Positions 38,858 through 47,193 of a stretch of DNA of 64,000 bases are shown here, one piece after another. The notes under the pieces were generated by a model. The model ran no database searches. It was not told the DNA's origin and saw nothing but the letters and a program-made list of their open reading frames with translations. Every line of letters begins with the position of its first letter. The first letter of the stretch is position 1. Source of the DNA: Betaproteobacteria bacterium (GTDB taxonomy: Bacteria; Pseudomonadota; Gammaproteobacteria; Burkholderiales; SG8-39); assembly GCA_005881575.1 (NCBI GenBank), contig VBCA01000002.1, positions 86,078 to 150,077 of the forward strand, given 5' to 3'. Both the position numbers and the translations under genes were made by a program.

Positions 38858-39682
38858 TCATTCGCCCATGGGCGCGCGGATTTCCGCGGTGACTCTCAGT
38901 TCGCTTTTCACGCCCGTGACGCCGTGGACCGAGGTCACGACGCGCGTGGCGTTTTTCCACTCCTCGCGCGTATGAACGATCCCGCGCAGGCGCACCCTGC
39001 CGCCCTCCGAGTCGACGCCGAAGGTGAGGCCGCGCGTCGACGGATCGGCGCGCAGCGCCGCCTTGATGCTCGCCTGCAGCGCGAGATCGGAAAGCGCACG
39101 GTGGGACTCTTCGGTTTCGATGAAGTCGGGTTTCCTGGACAGCTGGATGATTTCCTCCGCGCACTGCTCGACGCTCATGCGCTCGGTGTTGAGCGACAGG
39201 TCGTAGCCCTCCGGGTCCTGCCAGTCGATGTCGAAGTGGCGCCTGGCGATCGCGCCCTGCGCCTCGTCGCTGTTGCGGATCTCGGTCGCGACCGCGTCGC
39301 GGTCGTTCGTATCGAGACGACGCATCATGCGCTGCACGCGCAGCTCGAAAGGCGCGCAAATACGCACGCGGACCGCGTGCTTCACCGGCCGCAGTAAGTG
39401 GGCGGCGCCCCAGCCGCGCATCACCGCGCCCTTGCTCGCGACCTGCAGCATCTCGTCGGCGGTGTAGATGGAAAGGCTGGTCTTGTCGGCGGTGAGCCGC
39501 TCGAACAGGTTGGCTTTCCCGCCCAAAAGCCGGATGACGTGGCTCTTCCTCAAGCGCATCTTGTCAGCGAGGTTGTTGATCATCTCGTGGTAGACCACCG
39601 GCACCTGGAGCTCGGATTCGAGGATTCGGGCGACATCCATGCCGAGGGAACCCATTTCGCGCGTCATTGCGACCAGCGGCAT
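38858..39682 (-). CDS. Cytidylate-kinase-like domain fused to a BON domain
   Basis: 274 residues. The first 195 resemble the AAA/cytidylate-kinase-like 2 family (TREMGSLGMDVARILESEL, an altered P-loop; RRHFDIDWQDPEGYDLSLNT). The last 70 or so residues (IKAALRADPSTRGLTFGVDSEGG, VTSVHGVTGVKSELRV) form a BON domain, normally a lipid- or surface-binding module in exported proteins. No signal peptide is seen, so the protein should be cytoplasmic. The kinase may not be active on CMP. Upstream is a FNR/ANR-like palindrome. Function not established. Confidence 0.75.
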   Translation of the reverse strand: MPLVAMTREMGSLGMDVARILESELQVPVVYHEMINNLADKMRLRKSHVIRLLGGKANLFERLTADKTSLSIYTADEMLQVASKGAVMRGWGAAHLLRPVKHAVRVRICAPFELRVQRMMRRLDTNDRDAVATEIRNSDEAQGAIARRHFDIDWQDPEGYDLSLNTERMSVEQCAEEIIQLSRKPDFIETEESHRALSDLALQASIKAALRADPSTRGLTFGVDSEGGRVRLRGIVHTREEWKNATRVVTSVHGVTGVKSELRVTAEIRAPMGE

Positions 39683-39749
39683 AAGACCTCTATTGCCTAC
39701 TCCCAGTTTCGAGCCCGACAGTTTAGACGGTGAACCCGGGGAACCGCAA

Positions 39750-39763
39750 TTGATCTAGGTCAG
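39750..39763 (-). promoter_or_regulatory. FNR/ANR-like palindrome upstream of the kinase-BON gene
   Basis: TTGATCTAGGTCAG, close to the consensus TTGAT-N4-ATCAA with two mismatches in the right half. Lies 68-81 bp before the start codon, a plausible activator position. Confidence 0.4.
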
Positions 39764-39837
39764 CTCGCGGACCGCCCGCAAACGGCCCTGATTCCGTGGA
39801 GTTTACGGCACACGCCCGCAGGAAGCCCCGCGGGCTC

Positions 39838-40599
39838 TCATTTCTTCTCGCCTTCGAGAAGCAGCCCGATCAGCGATACGAGCTCTTTTTCCTTCTTGGC
39901 GAAAAAGTGATCGGTCGCGAACACCATGGTCTGGCTCGAGCCGCGCATGCGCTTGAGCGCTGCGGCGCGCTTCGGCGCGCCTTGCAGCACGGCGTCGTAG
40001 TCGTTTTCCGCGTAGACGTCGAAAATCGGAAACTTTACTCGCTTGATCGGCGCGAACTCCCCGCTCGAGATGGAAAGCGAGATCCAGCCCGCGAGCGGAA
40101 CCAGCGGATGCGCACCGACGTAGTGGTTCGCCATGCGCGAGCCCATGCTGTGCGAGAGCAGCACGATCCTCTCGTAGCGCTTGCGCTTCAGGTAGGTCAT
40201 CGCCGCAGCAAAGCGAGCGTCGGCTTCCCAGAAGAGCACCGGATAGCGCGCCGGCGGCGCTTCCGCGGAGAGGATCGGCATCTGGATCGAAAGCGTGGTA
40301 TAGCCCGCGTCGGCGAGCCGCGTGCGCAGCTCGCCGATCAGGCCGTAGTCGGGATGCACGCCCAGCCCGTGCGCGAGGATGATCGCGCCCTTCGCGTTCT
40401 TCACCTCGGTGTAGATGCCGAGGAATTTCTCGGTGCGCGGCGCTTCGAGCCACACCGGCTCGCCCGAGACGAGCTGCGGAACGATCTCGTCGGCCCAGCG
40501 CTTCTCGCGCGCGTAATCGGAGGGCTGCTGCTGCGCGATAGCGAAAAGCGGCGCGAACATCGCGGCGGCGCAGATCGTCTTCCAGCGAAGAACCCGCAT
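39838..40599 (-). CDS. Exported alpha/beta-hydrolase-like protein (DUF3530 family)
   Basis: 253 residues with a signal peptide (MRVLRWKTICAAAMFAPLFAIA). An alpha/beta-hydrolase fold is suggested by GAIILAHGLGVHPD and the nucleophile elbow LLSHSMGSRMA (SHSMG), with a late His in ATDHFFAKKE. The substrate is unknown; DUF3530 proteins are annotated as periplasmic hydrolases of unknown role. The ATG at 40599 gives a proper leader. Divergent from the second CaiB gene. Confidence 0.8.
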   Translation of the reverse strand: MRVLRWKTICAAAMFAPLFAIAQQQPSDYAREKRWADEIVPQLVSGEPVWLEAPRTEKFLGIYTEVKNAKGAIILAHGLGVHPDYGLIGELRTRLADAGYTTLSIQMPILSAEAPPARYPVLFWEADARFAAAMTYLKRKRYERIVLLSHSMGSRMANHYVGAHPLVPLAGWISLSISSGEFAPIKRVKFPIFDVYAENDYDAVLQGAPKRAAALKRMRGSSQTMVFATDHFFAKKEKELVSLIGLLLEGEKK

Positions 40600-40694
40600 C
40601 CCGAGCTCCGTGAAACCCCCCGTCATTGTAGCGTTCCGCGTCGCCCATACGGGGCTTTCGGATAAAATACCGCGTCTCCAACGGCCGGAAAATC

Positions 40695-41918
40695 ATGGCG
40701 GGACCGCTTTCGCACATCCGCGTCCTCGATCTTTCGCGCGTGCTCGCCGGCCCCTGGGCGGGGCAGAACCTCGCCGATCTCGGCGCCGAAGTGATCAAGG
40801 TCGAGCGTCCGGGCTCGGGCGACGACTCGCGCGCCTTCGGCCCGCCCTGGCTGAAGGACAAGGACGGGCGCGATACCCAGGACTCGGCCTACTACACCTC
40901 GGCCAACCGCGGCAAGAAATCGATCACGATCAACATCGGGAAGCCCGAAGGCCAGAAGCTGGTGCGCGAGCTCGCCCGGATTTCCGACGTGCTCGTCGAG
41001 AACTACAAGTTCGGCGATCTCGCGCGCTACCGCCTCGCCTACGAGGACATCAGGAAAATCAACCCGCGCCTCGTCTACTGCTCGGTCACGGGCTTCGGCC
41101 AGAGCGGGCCCTACCGCGAGCGCCCCGGCTACGACTTCATGATCCAGGGCATGGGCGGCATGATGAGCGTCACCGGCGAACCCGACGATGCGCCGGGCGG
41201 CGGGCCGCAGCGCGCGGGAGTTCCGGTCGCCGACATCATCACCGGCATGTACGCGTCGATCGCGATCTGCGCGGCGCTCGCGCACCGCGAGAAGAGCGGG
41301 GTCGGGCAGCACCTCGATCTTGCGCTCCTCGACTCGCAGATCGCGCTCCTCGCCTACCAGAACAGCAACTACTTCGCCACCGGCTCACCGCCCAAGCGGA
41401 TCGGCAACTTGCACCCGAACATCGTCCCCTATCAGCCCTTCCGGACTCAGGACGGGCGCGTGATCCTCGCCTGCGGCAACGACAATCTCTACTGCAAATT
41501 CTGCGAGGCGGTGGGACGGCCCGAGCTCGCCGCCGATGCGCGCTTCGCCACGAACGGTAAGCGCGTGGAGAACCGCGCCGAGATGACGCGCCTCTTGCAG
41601 GCGATTTTTCTGACTAAAACCACGCGCGCATGGGTCGAGCTGCTCGACGCGGCGGGCGTGCCGAACGGGCCGATCAACGACGTCGCCCAGGTGTTCCGGG
41701 AACCGCAGGTCAAGGCGCGCGGGGTGAAAATCGAGCTCGAGCATCCGGTCGCCGGGAAGATGCCGCTCGTGGCGAGCCCGATGCGCTTCTCCGGGACGCC
41801 GCTCGAGTACGAGCTCGCCCCGCCGGTCCTCGGGCAGCACACCGACGAGATCCTGCGCGAGGTGCTGCGCTTGAGCGACGGCGAGATCGCCAGGCTGCGC
41901 GCCGATGGCGTAATCTAG
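40695..41918 (+). CDS. CaiB/BaiF family III CoA-transferase (copy 2)
   Basis: 407 residues, with IRVLDLSRVLAGPWAGQNLADLGAEVIKVE, RGKKSITINIGKPEGQ, and GFGQSGPYRERPGYDFMIQGMGGMMSVTG. Full length and well conserved. Related in role to copy 1 but with different details, such as a longer C-terminus. The gene is followed by a palindromic repeat element rather than a partner gene, so its substrate is unknown. Confidence 0.94.
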   Translation: MAGPLSHIRVLDLSRVLAGPWAGQNLADLGAEVIKVERPGSGDDSRAFGPPWLKDKDGRDTQDSAYYTSANRGKKSITINIGKPEGQKLVRELARISDVLVENYKFGDLARYRLAYEDIRKINPRLVYCSVTGFGQSGPYRERPGYDFMIQGMGGMMSVTGEPDDAPGGGPQRAGVPVADIITGMYASIAICAALAHREKSGVGQHLDLALLDSQIALLAYQNSNYFATGSPPKRIGNLHPNIVPYQPFRTQDGRVILACGNDNLYCKFCEAVGRPELAADARFATNGKRVENRAEMTRLLQAIFLTKTTRAWVELLDAAGVPNGPINDVAQVFREPQVKARGVKIELEHPVAGKMPLVASPMRFSGTPLEYELAPPVLGQHTDEILREVLRLSDGEIARLRADGVI

Positions 41919-41944
41919 GCGCGCGCTGCAAGTTCGTGGCACAT

Positions 41945-42051
41945 CCCCTCCTCTCTTGAGGAGGGGTGGCGCGAAGCACCGGGGTGGTTGGGCGTTCGCT
42001 AGCGAGACCACCCCGCCGGCTACGCCGGCACCCCTCCTCGGAGAGGAGGGG
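41945..42051. repeat. Palindromic dispersed repeat, family A, inverted pair
   Basis: CCCCTCCTCTCTTGAGGAGG followed by a small GC hairpin and GGGGTGGTTG, then the same module in reverse orientation 17 nt later. Each module can fold on itself and the two can fold together. Confidence 0.9.
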
Positions 42052-42067
42052 AAAAAACGGAGGAACG

Positions 42068-42610
42068 ATGGCCGCACCCGGCAACATGCGTTCCGCGATC
42101 GTCACGGCCGCCGTGATGATCGCGGGCTCGCTCGCCTGGATCGCCGGGATCTGGCTGTCGGGGCTCGAGGGCTCGCGCGGATTTTTCGGCGCGGGTCCGC
42201 TGATCGCCGACGCCAACCTGATTCTCGAAATCTTCCTCGTCGCGGGGATCACCTACGGGTTTCTGCTCGCGCGGCGCGGCAACATCGAGGCGCACCAGAT
42301 CAACCAGACGACCTGGGTCGTCCTCAACCTCGGCCTGATCGCGCTCGTCATGGCGGGTTCATTGGAAGACGTAAAGTTCGCAAAGGCCGCGGCGCTCGCC
42401 GACTGGCGCATCGCCGTGACCTGGCTGCACGCCGCGCTTGGAACGCTCACCGCGCTCGCGGGTCTGTGGATCGTGCTGCAGATGAACAACGTCCTGCCGC
42501 GCGGCCTGCACGTAGCCGCGTGGAAAAACCTGATGCGCGCGGCCTTCGCCGGGTACTGGGCGACTGGGCTGCTCGGCTTTCTCACCTACTACTTCTGGTA
42601 CATCGCATGA
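42068..42610 (+). CDS. Four-span membrane protein, DUF420-like
   Basis: 180 residues with about four to five hydrophobic segments (IVTAAVMIAGSLAWIAGIWL, LILEIFLVAGITYGFLL, WVVLNLGLIALVMAGSL, WLHAALGTLTALAGLWIVL, and a last span ending in YFWYIA). The His/Asn-bearing loop ARRGNIEAHQINQ resembles the DUF420 group of haem-copper-associated proteins. Not recognised with certainty. Its stop overlaps the methyltransferase start (ATGA), so the two are coupled. Confidence 0.6.
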   Translation: MAAPGNMRSAIVTAAVMIAGSLAWIAGIWLSGLEGSRGFFGAGPLIADANLILEIFLVAGITYGFLLARRGNIEAHQINQTTWVVLNLGLIALVMAGSLEDVKFAKAAALADWRIAVTWLHAALGTLTALAGLWIVLQMNNVLPRGLHVAAWKNLMRAAFAGYWATGLLGFLTYYFWYIA

Positions 42611-43290
42611 GACGATTCGCAGCGATACTTCTCGCCGCGCTCGCCGCCCTGTGGCCGGCGCTCGCCGCCGCGCAGCACGGCGCCAAGCCGGAAATCAACT
42701 CGCCTTTCCTCGTCAACCCCGACGTCGCGCGCTGGAAGAAGGGTTTCGAGAACGAGGACCGCGAGGTCTACCGCAAGCGCAACGAGATACTCGCCGCGAC
42801 CGGCGTGAAGGCGGGAATGGCGGTCGCCGATGTCGGCGCCGGGACCGGCCTCTTCACCATGCTCTTCGCGCGCGCGGTAAGCCCTGGCGGGCGCGTCTAC
42901 GCGGTGGACATCTCGCGGGCCTTCATCGAGTACATCGGCGAGCGCGCCAAGGCCGAAGGGCTGGACAACGTCACGGCCATCCTCACGAAGGGCACCGACA
43001 CCGAGCTGCCCGAGGCCTCGGTCGACCTCGTGTACACCTGCGACACTTACCACCATTTCGAGCATCCGGGCGAGACCCTGCTATCGATCAAGAGGGCGCT
43101 CAAGCCCGGCGGCCGCATGGTCGTGATCGATTTCGAGAAGATCCCGGGCGAGACGCACCAGCAGCGCATCGATCACACCCGCGCGGACAAGCAGACCGCG
43201 ATCCGGGAGATCGAGGCCGCCGGCTTCCGCTTCGTCGAGGAGAAGAAGCTGATGCGCGAGAACTACTTCCTCGTGTTTCAGCGGCCTTGA
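42607..43290 (+). CDS. SAM-dependent methyltransferase with an N-terminal signal peptide
   Basis: 227 residues. Residues 1-23 (MRRFAAILLAALAALWPALAAAQ) are a Sec-type leader. The rest is a class I methyltransferase: motif I VADVGAGTGLFTMLFA, motif II AVDIS, VYTCDTYHHFEHP, and ALKPGGRMVVIDFEK. S-adenosylmethionine is not expected in the periplasm, so either the leader is an anchor or the protein uses its fold for another purpose. Coupled to the membrane protein upstream. Confidence 0.82.
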   Translation: MRRFAAILLAALAALWPALAAAQHGAKPEINSPFLVNPDVARWKKGFENEDREVYRKRNEILAATGVKAGMAVADVGAGTGLFTMLFARAVSPGGRVYAVDISRAFIEYIGERAKAEGLDNVTAILTKGTDTELPEASVDLVYTCDTYHHFEHPGETLLSIKRALKPGGRMVVIDFEKIPGETHQQRIDHTRADKQTAIREIEAAGFRFVEEKKLMRENYFLVFQRP

Positions 43291-43293
43291 CCG

Positions 43294-43339
43294 ACCACCC
43301 CGCCGGTTTCGCCGGCACCCCTCCTCATTCGAGGAGGGG
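43294..43339. repeat. Palindromic dispersed repeat, family A, single inverted module
   Basis: ACCACCCCGCCGG...GAGGAGGGG, the reverse-oriented module seen also in the pair at 41.9-42.05 kb, here alone between two convergent genes. Confidence 0.85.
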
Positions 43340-43345
43340 AAGGCG

Positions 43346-44140
43346 CTAAAGGAACGTGATCAGCATCCGCGTCGCCATCACGTAGAAGAGCAGAGCGAAA
43401 ATCCGTTTGAGCCACATCGTCGGCAGGCGGTGCGCCGCGGCCGCGCCGAGCGGCGCCACCAGCATGCTCGCTGCGACGATTCCAACCATCCCTGGTAGAT
43501 AGACGAATCCCACGCTGTAGGGAGGAAGCCCCGTCTCGCGCAGGCCGATGGCGACGAATCCTATCGTGCCCGAGAGCGCGATCGGAAAGCCGATCACCGC
43601 CGCCGTGCCGATCGCCTGGAGCATCGGCACGTTGCACCAGAGCATGAAGGGCACGGTCATGAACGCGCCGCCGATCGCCGCGAACGCGGAGAACGCGCTC
43701 ACCAGGAACCCGAAAGCGGACATTCCCGCGAAGCCGGGCGGCGCTCGCGAAGGCTTGGGATTGCGGTTGAGCAGGAGATTGGTCGCCGCGATGTAGATGA
43801 CCGCGGTGAAGAGCGCCGCGAATAGCAGCGGCGGAATGAAGCTCGCGATCCAGGACCCGACGAGGCCGCCCGTCAGGATTCCCGGCGTGATGTTTCGTGC
43901 GATGTCCCAGCGGATCGCGCCGCGCGCCGCATGGGCGCGCACGCTCGCCACCGAGGTGAAGAGGATGGTCGCCATCGCGGTTCCGACCGCGAGATGCAGG
44001 ATATGCGCCTTCGGCAGCCCCTGTGCCTCGAAGAACCAGACGAGGAGCGGCACCATGATCGCGCCGCCGCCGATACCCAGCATTCCGGCGAAGAAACCGA
44101 CGACAGCCCCGACCGCGGCATAGCCGAGCCACCACTCCAC
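43346..44140 (-). CDS. TauE/SafE-family membrane permease (second copy)
   Basis: 264 residues with about eight spans and both TauE repeats (AVGAVVGFFAGMLGIGGGAIMVPLL near the start; FLVSAFSAFAAIGGAFMTVPFMLW in the middle). Distinct from the copy at 20.4 kb. Predicted exporter of sulfite or organic acids. It is 6 nt downstream of glpD in the same direction, so co-transcription is possible. Confidence 0.9.
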   Translation of the reverse strand: MEWWLGYAAVGAVVGFFAGMLGIGGGAIMVPLLVWFFEAQGLPKAHILHLAVGTAMATILFTSVASVRAHAARGAIRWDIARNITPGILTGGLVGSWIASFIPPLLFAALFTAVIYIAATNLLLNRNPKPSRAPPGFAGMSAFGFLVSAFSAFAAIGGAFMTVPFMLWCNVPMLQAIGTAAVIGFPIALSGTIGFVAIGLRETGLPPYSVGFVYLPGMVGIVAASMLVAPLGAAAAHRLPTMWLKRIFALLFYVMATRMLITFL

Positions 44141-44146
44141 GCTAGC

Positions 44147-45664
44147 TCACGCCTTTTCCGCCAGCCAGTCGCGCACCGCGGTCTTCTGGGCCGTGGTCAT
44201 GTGCAGCCCGCACTTGGTGCGCCGCCACAGCACGTCCTCGGCCTCGCGCGCCCATTCGTTCTTCACCAGGTATTCGAGCTCGCGCTCGTAGAGGCCGCCG
44301 CCGAAGTTCGTGCCGAGCGCGCGCTCCTCGCGCGCGTCCCCGATGATTTCCTCGGCGAGCGCCCCGTGCCTGCGCAGCACGCGCGTGAGCCAGACCTTCG
44401 GCAGGCGCGGATAGCGCCTGCGGTAATCGAGGAGCAGCCCGCGAAAGCTCCGCCCGTCCAGGTTCCCGCCGGGGAGGGGCTCGGCGTGCGTCCAGGCGGG
44501 CTTGCCGGGAAAACGCCCGGAGAGCTTTTCCATCGCGTGCTCAGCGAGCTTGCGGTACGTCGTGATCTTGCCGCCGAACACCGAGAGGAGCGGCGCCGCG
44601 CCCGGCTCCGCTCCGGAATCGAGCAGCAGGTGGTAATCGCGCGTCACCGCCGATGGATTCTCGCTCCCGTCGTCGTAGAGCGGACGCACGCCCGAATAGC
44701 TCCACACCACCATGCCGGGCGTGAGCGGCTTCTGTGCGTAGCGGCTCGCCGCCTCGCAAAGGTATTCGATCTCCTTGCGCGAGATCTTCGCCCGGTAGTC
44801 GTCGCGCGTGACCGGCACGTCGGTCGTGCCGACGAGCGTGAACTGCCGCTCGTAGGGAATCATGAATATCACGCGTCTATCAGGGTTCTGCAAAATGAAG
44901 GCGTGGCGCCCCTCGTGGATGCGCGGCACGACGATGTGGCTGCCCTTCACTAGGCGCACCGTCGCCGGAAGGCCGATCTTGAGCGCCTCGTCGAGCACCT
45001 GCCTCACCCAGGGCCCGGCGGCATTCACGATCGCGCTCGCGCGCACCCGGCGGCTGCCGCGCTCCCCGTTCAGGGTCGCGGCCCAGTCCCCGCCCTCGCG
45101 CTGCGCCGACACGAACCGCGTGTGGGTCAGGATGGTCGCGCCGTGCGCGGCCGCCGAGCACGCGTTGAGCACCACCAGGCGCGCGTCGTCCACCCAGCAG
45201 TCGTAGTAGACGAAGCCGCGCTCGAACTCGGGCTTCAAGCCCGCGCCGTAGCCCTCCCCGGCGAGGCGAACGCCCTTCGACATCGGCAGCGAGCTCCTCG
45301 CCCCGAAGCCCAGCATGCGGTGGCCGAGATGATCGTAGAGGAAGAGCCCCGCGCGGATCATCCACGCGGGCCGCAGGTGCGACTCGTGCGGCAACACGAA
45401 TTCGAGCGGCCAGACGATGTGCGGCGCGATCCTGAGCAGCGTTTCGCGCTCGGCGAGCGCCTCGGCGACGAGGCGGAACTCGAAATACTCCAGGTAGCGC
45501 AGTCCCCCGTGGATGAGCTTGGTGGAAGCCGACGAGGTCGCCGAGGCGAGATCGCCCTGCTCGACCAGCAGCACCTTCAGGCCGCGCCCGGCGGCATCGC
45601 GCGCAATTCCCGCGCCGTTGATGCCGCCGCCGATGATCAGCAGATCGTAATGCTCGGTGTCCAC
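44147..45664 (-). CDS. glpD: Glycerol-3-phosphate dehydrogenase, aerobic FAD type
   Basis: 505 residues. FAD motif LLIIGGGINGAGIARDAAGRG at the N-terminus, DLASATSSASTKLIHGGLRYLE, and the C-terminal DAO domain with WSYSGVRPLYDDGSENPSAVTRDY. Oxidises sn-glycerol-3-phosphate to DHAP and passes electrons to ubiquinone at the inner membrane. GTG start at 45664. No glpF/glpK nearby. A 23-bp tandem repeat spans its start codon region. Confidence 0.95.
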   Translation of the reverse strand: MDTEHYDLLIIGGGINGAGIARDAAGRGLKVLLVEQGDLASATSSASTKLIHGGLRYLEYFEFRLVAEALAERETLLRIAPHIVWPLEFVLPHESHLRPAWMIRAGLFLYDHLGHRMLGFGARSSLPMSKGVRLAGEGYGAGLKPEFERGFVYYDCWVDDARLVVLNACSAAAHGATILTHTRFVSAQREGGDWAATLNGERGSRRVRASAIVNAAGPWVRQVLDEALKIGLPATVRLVKGSHIVVPRIHEGRHAFILQNPDRRVIFMIPYERQFTLVGTTDVPVTRDDYRAKISRKEIEYLCEAASRYAQKPLTPGMVVWSYSGVRPLYDDGSENPSAVTRDYHLLLDSGAEPGAAPLLSVFGGKITTYRKLAEHAMEKLSGRFPGKPAWTHAEPLPGGNLDGRSFRGLLLDYRRRYPRLPKVWLTRVLRRHGALAEEIIGDAREERALGTNFGGGLYERELEYLVKNEWAREAEDVLWRRTKCGLHMTTAQKTAVRDWLAEKA

Positions 45665-45703
45665 GCTGGAGTGGATTCTATGTCCACGTCGGAGTTGATT
45701 CTA
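45658..45703. repeat. 23-bp imperfect tandem repeat at the glpD start
   Basis: TGTCCACGCTGGAGTGGATTCTA is followed directly by TGTCCACGTCGGAGTTGATTCTA, differing at three positions. The first unit contains the glpD start codon (GTG on the minus strand); the second duplicate is out of frame by 23 nt. Confidence 0.85.
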
Positions 45704-45784
45704 CGCGAGTCGGCACGCGGCGGTGACCGGGAGCCCGGACACGTGATTCGGCCGCGGGGGCCCGCTTGCCTCAGAATACGCGCC

Positions 45785-47176
45785 ATGCAACGCAACGTCC
45801 TCATTCCCCTCATCGTCGCCTGTTCCCTCTTCATGGAGAACATGGACTCGACGGTGATCGCGACTTCGCTCCCGGCGATCGCGCTCGATATCGGCGAAAG
45901 TCCGCTCGCGCTCAAGCTTGCGCTGACTTCCTATCTCGTCGGCCTGGCGGTATTCATCCCGATCAGCGGCTGGGTGGCCGACCGCCTCGGCTCGCGCACC
46001 GTGTTCGCGAGCGCCATCGTCGTGTTCGTCGCCGGATCGCTCCTGTGCGCGGTGTCGAGCACCCTCCCGGCGTTCGTCGCGGCGCGCTTCCTGCAGGGCA
46101 TCGGCGGAGCGATGATGGTGCCGGTCGGGCGCCTCGTCCTGCTGCGCGCCGTGCCGAAGAACGAGCTCGTCGCGGCGCTGAACTACCTCACCATTCCGGC
46201 GCTCCTGGGGCCCGTGACCGGGCCGGCGCTGGGCGGAGCGATCACGCTGTACTTCCACTGGCGCTGGATCTTTCTGATCAATCTGCCGATCGGCGTGCTG
46301 GGGCTCTACCTCGTGCTGCGCCACATCCCGAACGTGAAGGAGCCCGAATTGCCGGCGCTAGACCTCGCCGGATTCGCCCTCTCCGGAGTCGGGCTGTCGG
46401 TGCTGATGCTGGGACTTTCTTCCCTCGGCGGGCACCTCCTGCCCGGGAAAATCACCGCGGCCTGCATCATCCTGGGCGCGCTCGCGCTGGCGGCCTACCC
46501 GTGGCACGCGCGCCGCGTCGCGCACCCGGTGATCGACCTCGCGCTCCTCAGGCTACCGACCTTCCGCACGGGCGTCGTCGCGGGGAGCCTGTTCCGCATC
46601 GGCGTCGGCGCGACCCCGTTCCTGCTGCCGCTCCTCTTGCAGCTCGGCTTCGGGATGAATCCGCTGCAGTCGGGGCTGCTCACCTGCGCGACCGCGGTCG
46701 GCGCGATGTTCATGAAGACGCTGACCACGATCATCCTCAGGCGATTCGGGTTCCGCACGGTGCTCACGGTCAACGCCTTGGCGGCATCCGCCGGCGTCGG
46801 CGTATTCGGCCTGTTCACCGCCGCGACTCCGCACCTCGTGATCTTCCTGGTGCTGCTCGCCTCAGGCTGCGTGCGCTCGCTGCAGTTCACCGCCCTGCAG
46901 GCGATCTCGTTCGCCGAGGTGACGCGCGAGACCATGAGCCAGGCCTCGAGCATCGCCAGCATGGCGCAGCGCCTCGCGCAGAGCCTGGGCGTGGCTCTCG
47001 GCGCCTATGCCCTGCAGCTTGCCAGCCTCGCACAGGGGCACGCCGATGTCGTCAGCGCCGACTTCGCGCCGGCCTTTTTCGCGGTGGCGCTTCTTTCCGC
47101 GGTGTCGCTCTTCTTCCACGCCGCGCTCCCCGCCGATGCGGGCGCGGAAGTGTCGGGGCACGGCAAGGGCAGGTAG
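45785..47176 (+). CDS. MFS transporter, DHA2/EmrB-QacA type
   Basis: 463 residues, predicted 14 spans. DHA2 features: FMENMDSTVIATSLPAIALDI (motif D1), ISGWVADRLGSRTVF (motif A), and RFLQGIGGAMMVPVGRL (motif C region). Proton-driven drug or organic-compound exporter; substrate unknown. The ATG at 45785 is chosen since the longer track ORF overlaps glpD on the other strand. It converges on the histidine kinase gene. Confidence 0.93.
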   Translation: MQRNVLIPLIVACSLFMENMDSTVIATSLPAIALDIGESPLALKLALTSYLVGLAVFIPISGWVADRLGSRTVFASAIVVFVAGSLLCAVSSTLPAFVAARFLQGIGGAMMVPVGRLVLLRAVPKNELVAALNYLTIPALLGPVTGPALGGAITLYFHWRWIFLINLPIGVLGLYLVLRHIPNVKEPELPALDLAGFALSGVGLSVLMLGLSSLGGHLLPGKITAACIILGALALAAYPWHARRVAHPVIDLALLRLPTFRTGVVAGSLFRIGVGATPFLLPLLLQLGFGMNPLQSGLLTCATAVGAMFMKTLTTIILRRFGFRTVLTVNALAASAGVGVFGLFTAATPHLVIFLVLLASGCVRSLQFTALQAISFAEVTRETMSQASSIASMAQRLAQSLGVALGAYALQLASLAQGHADVVSADFAPAFFAVALLSAVSLFFHAALPADAGAEVSGHGKGR

Positions 47177-47193
47177 CGGCCGGCCGGAAGGCT

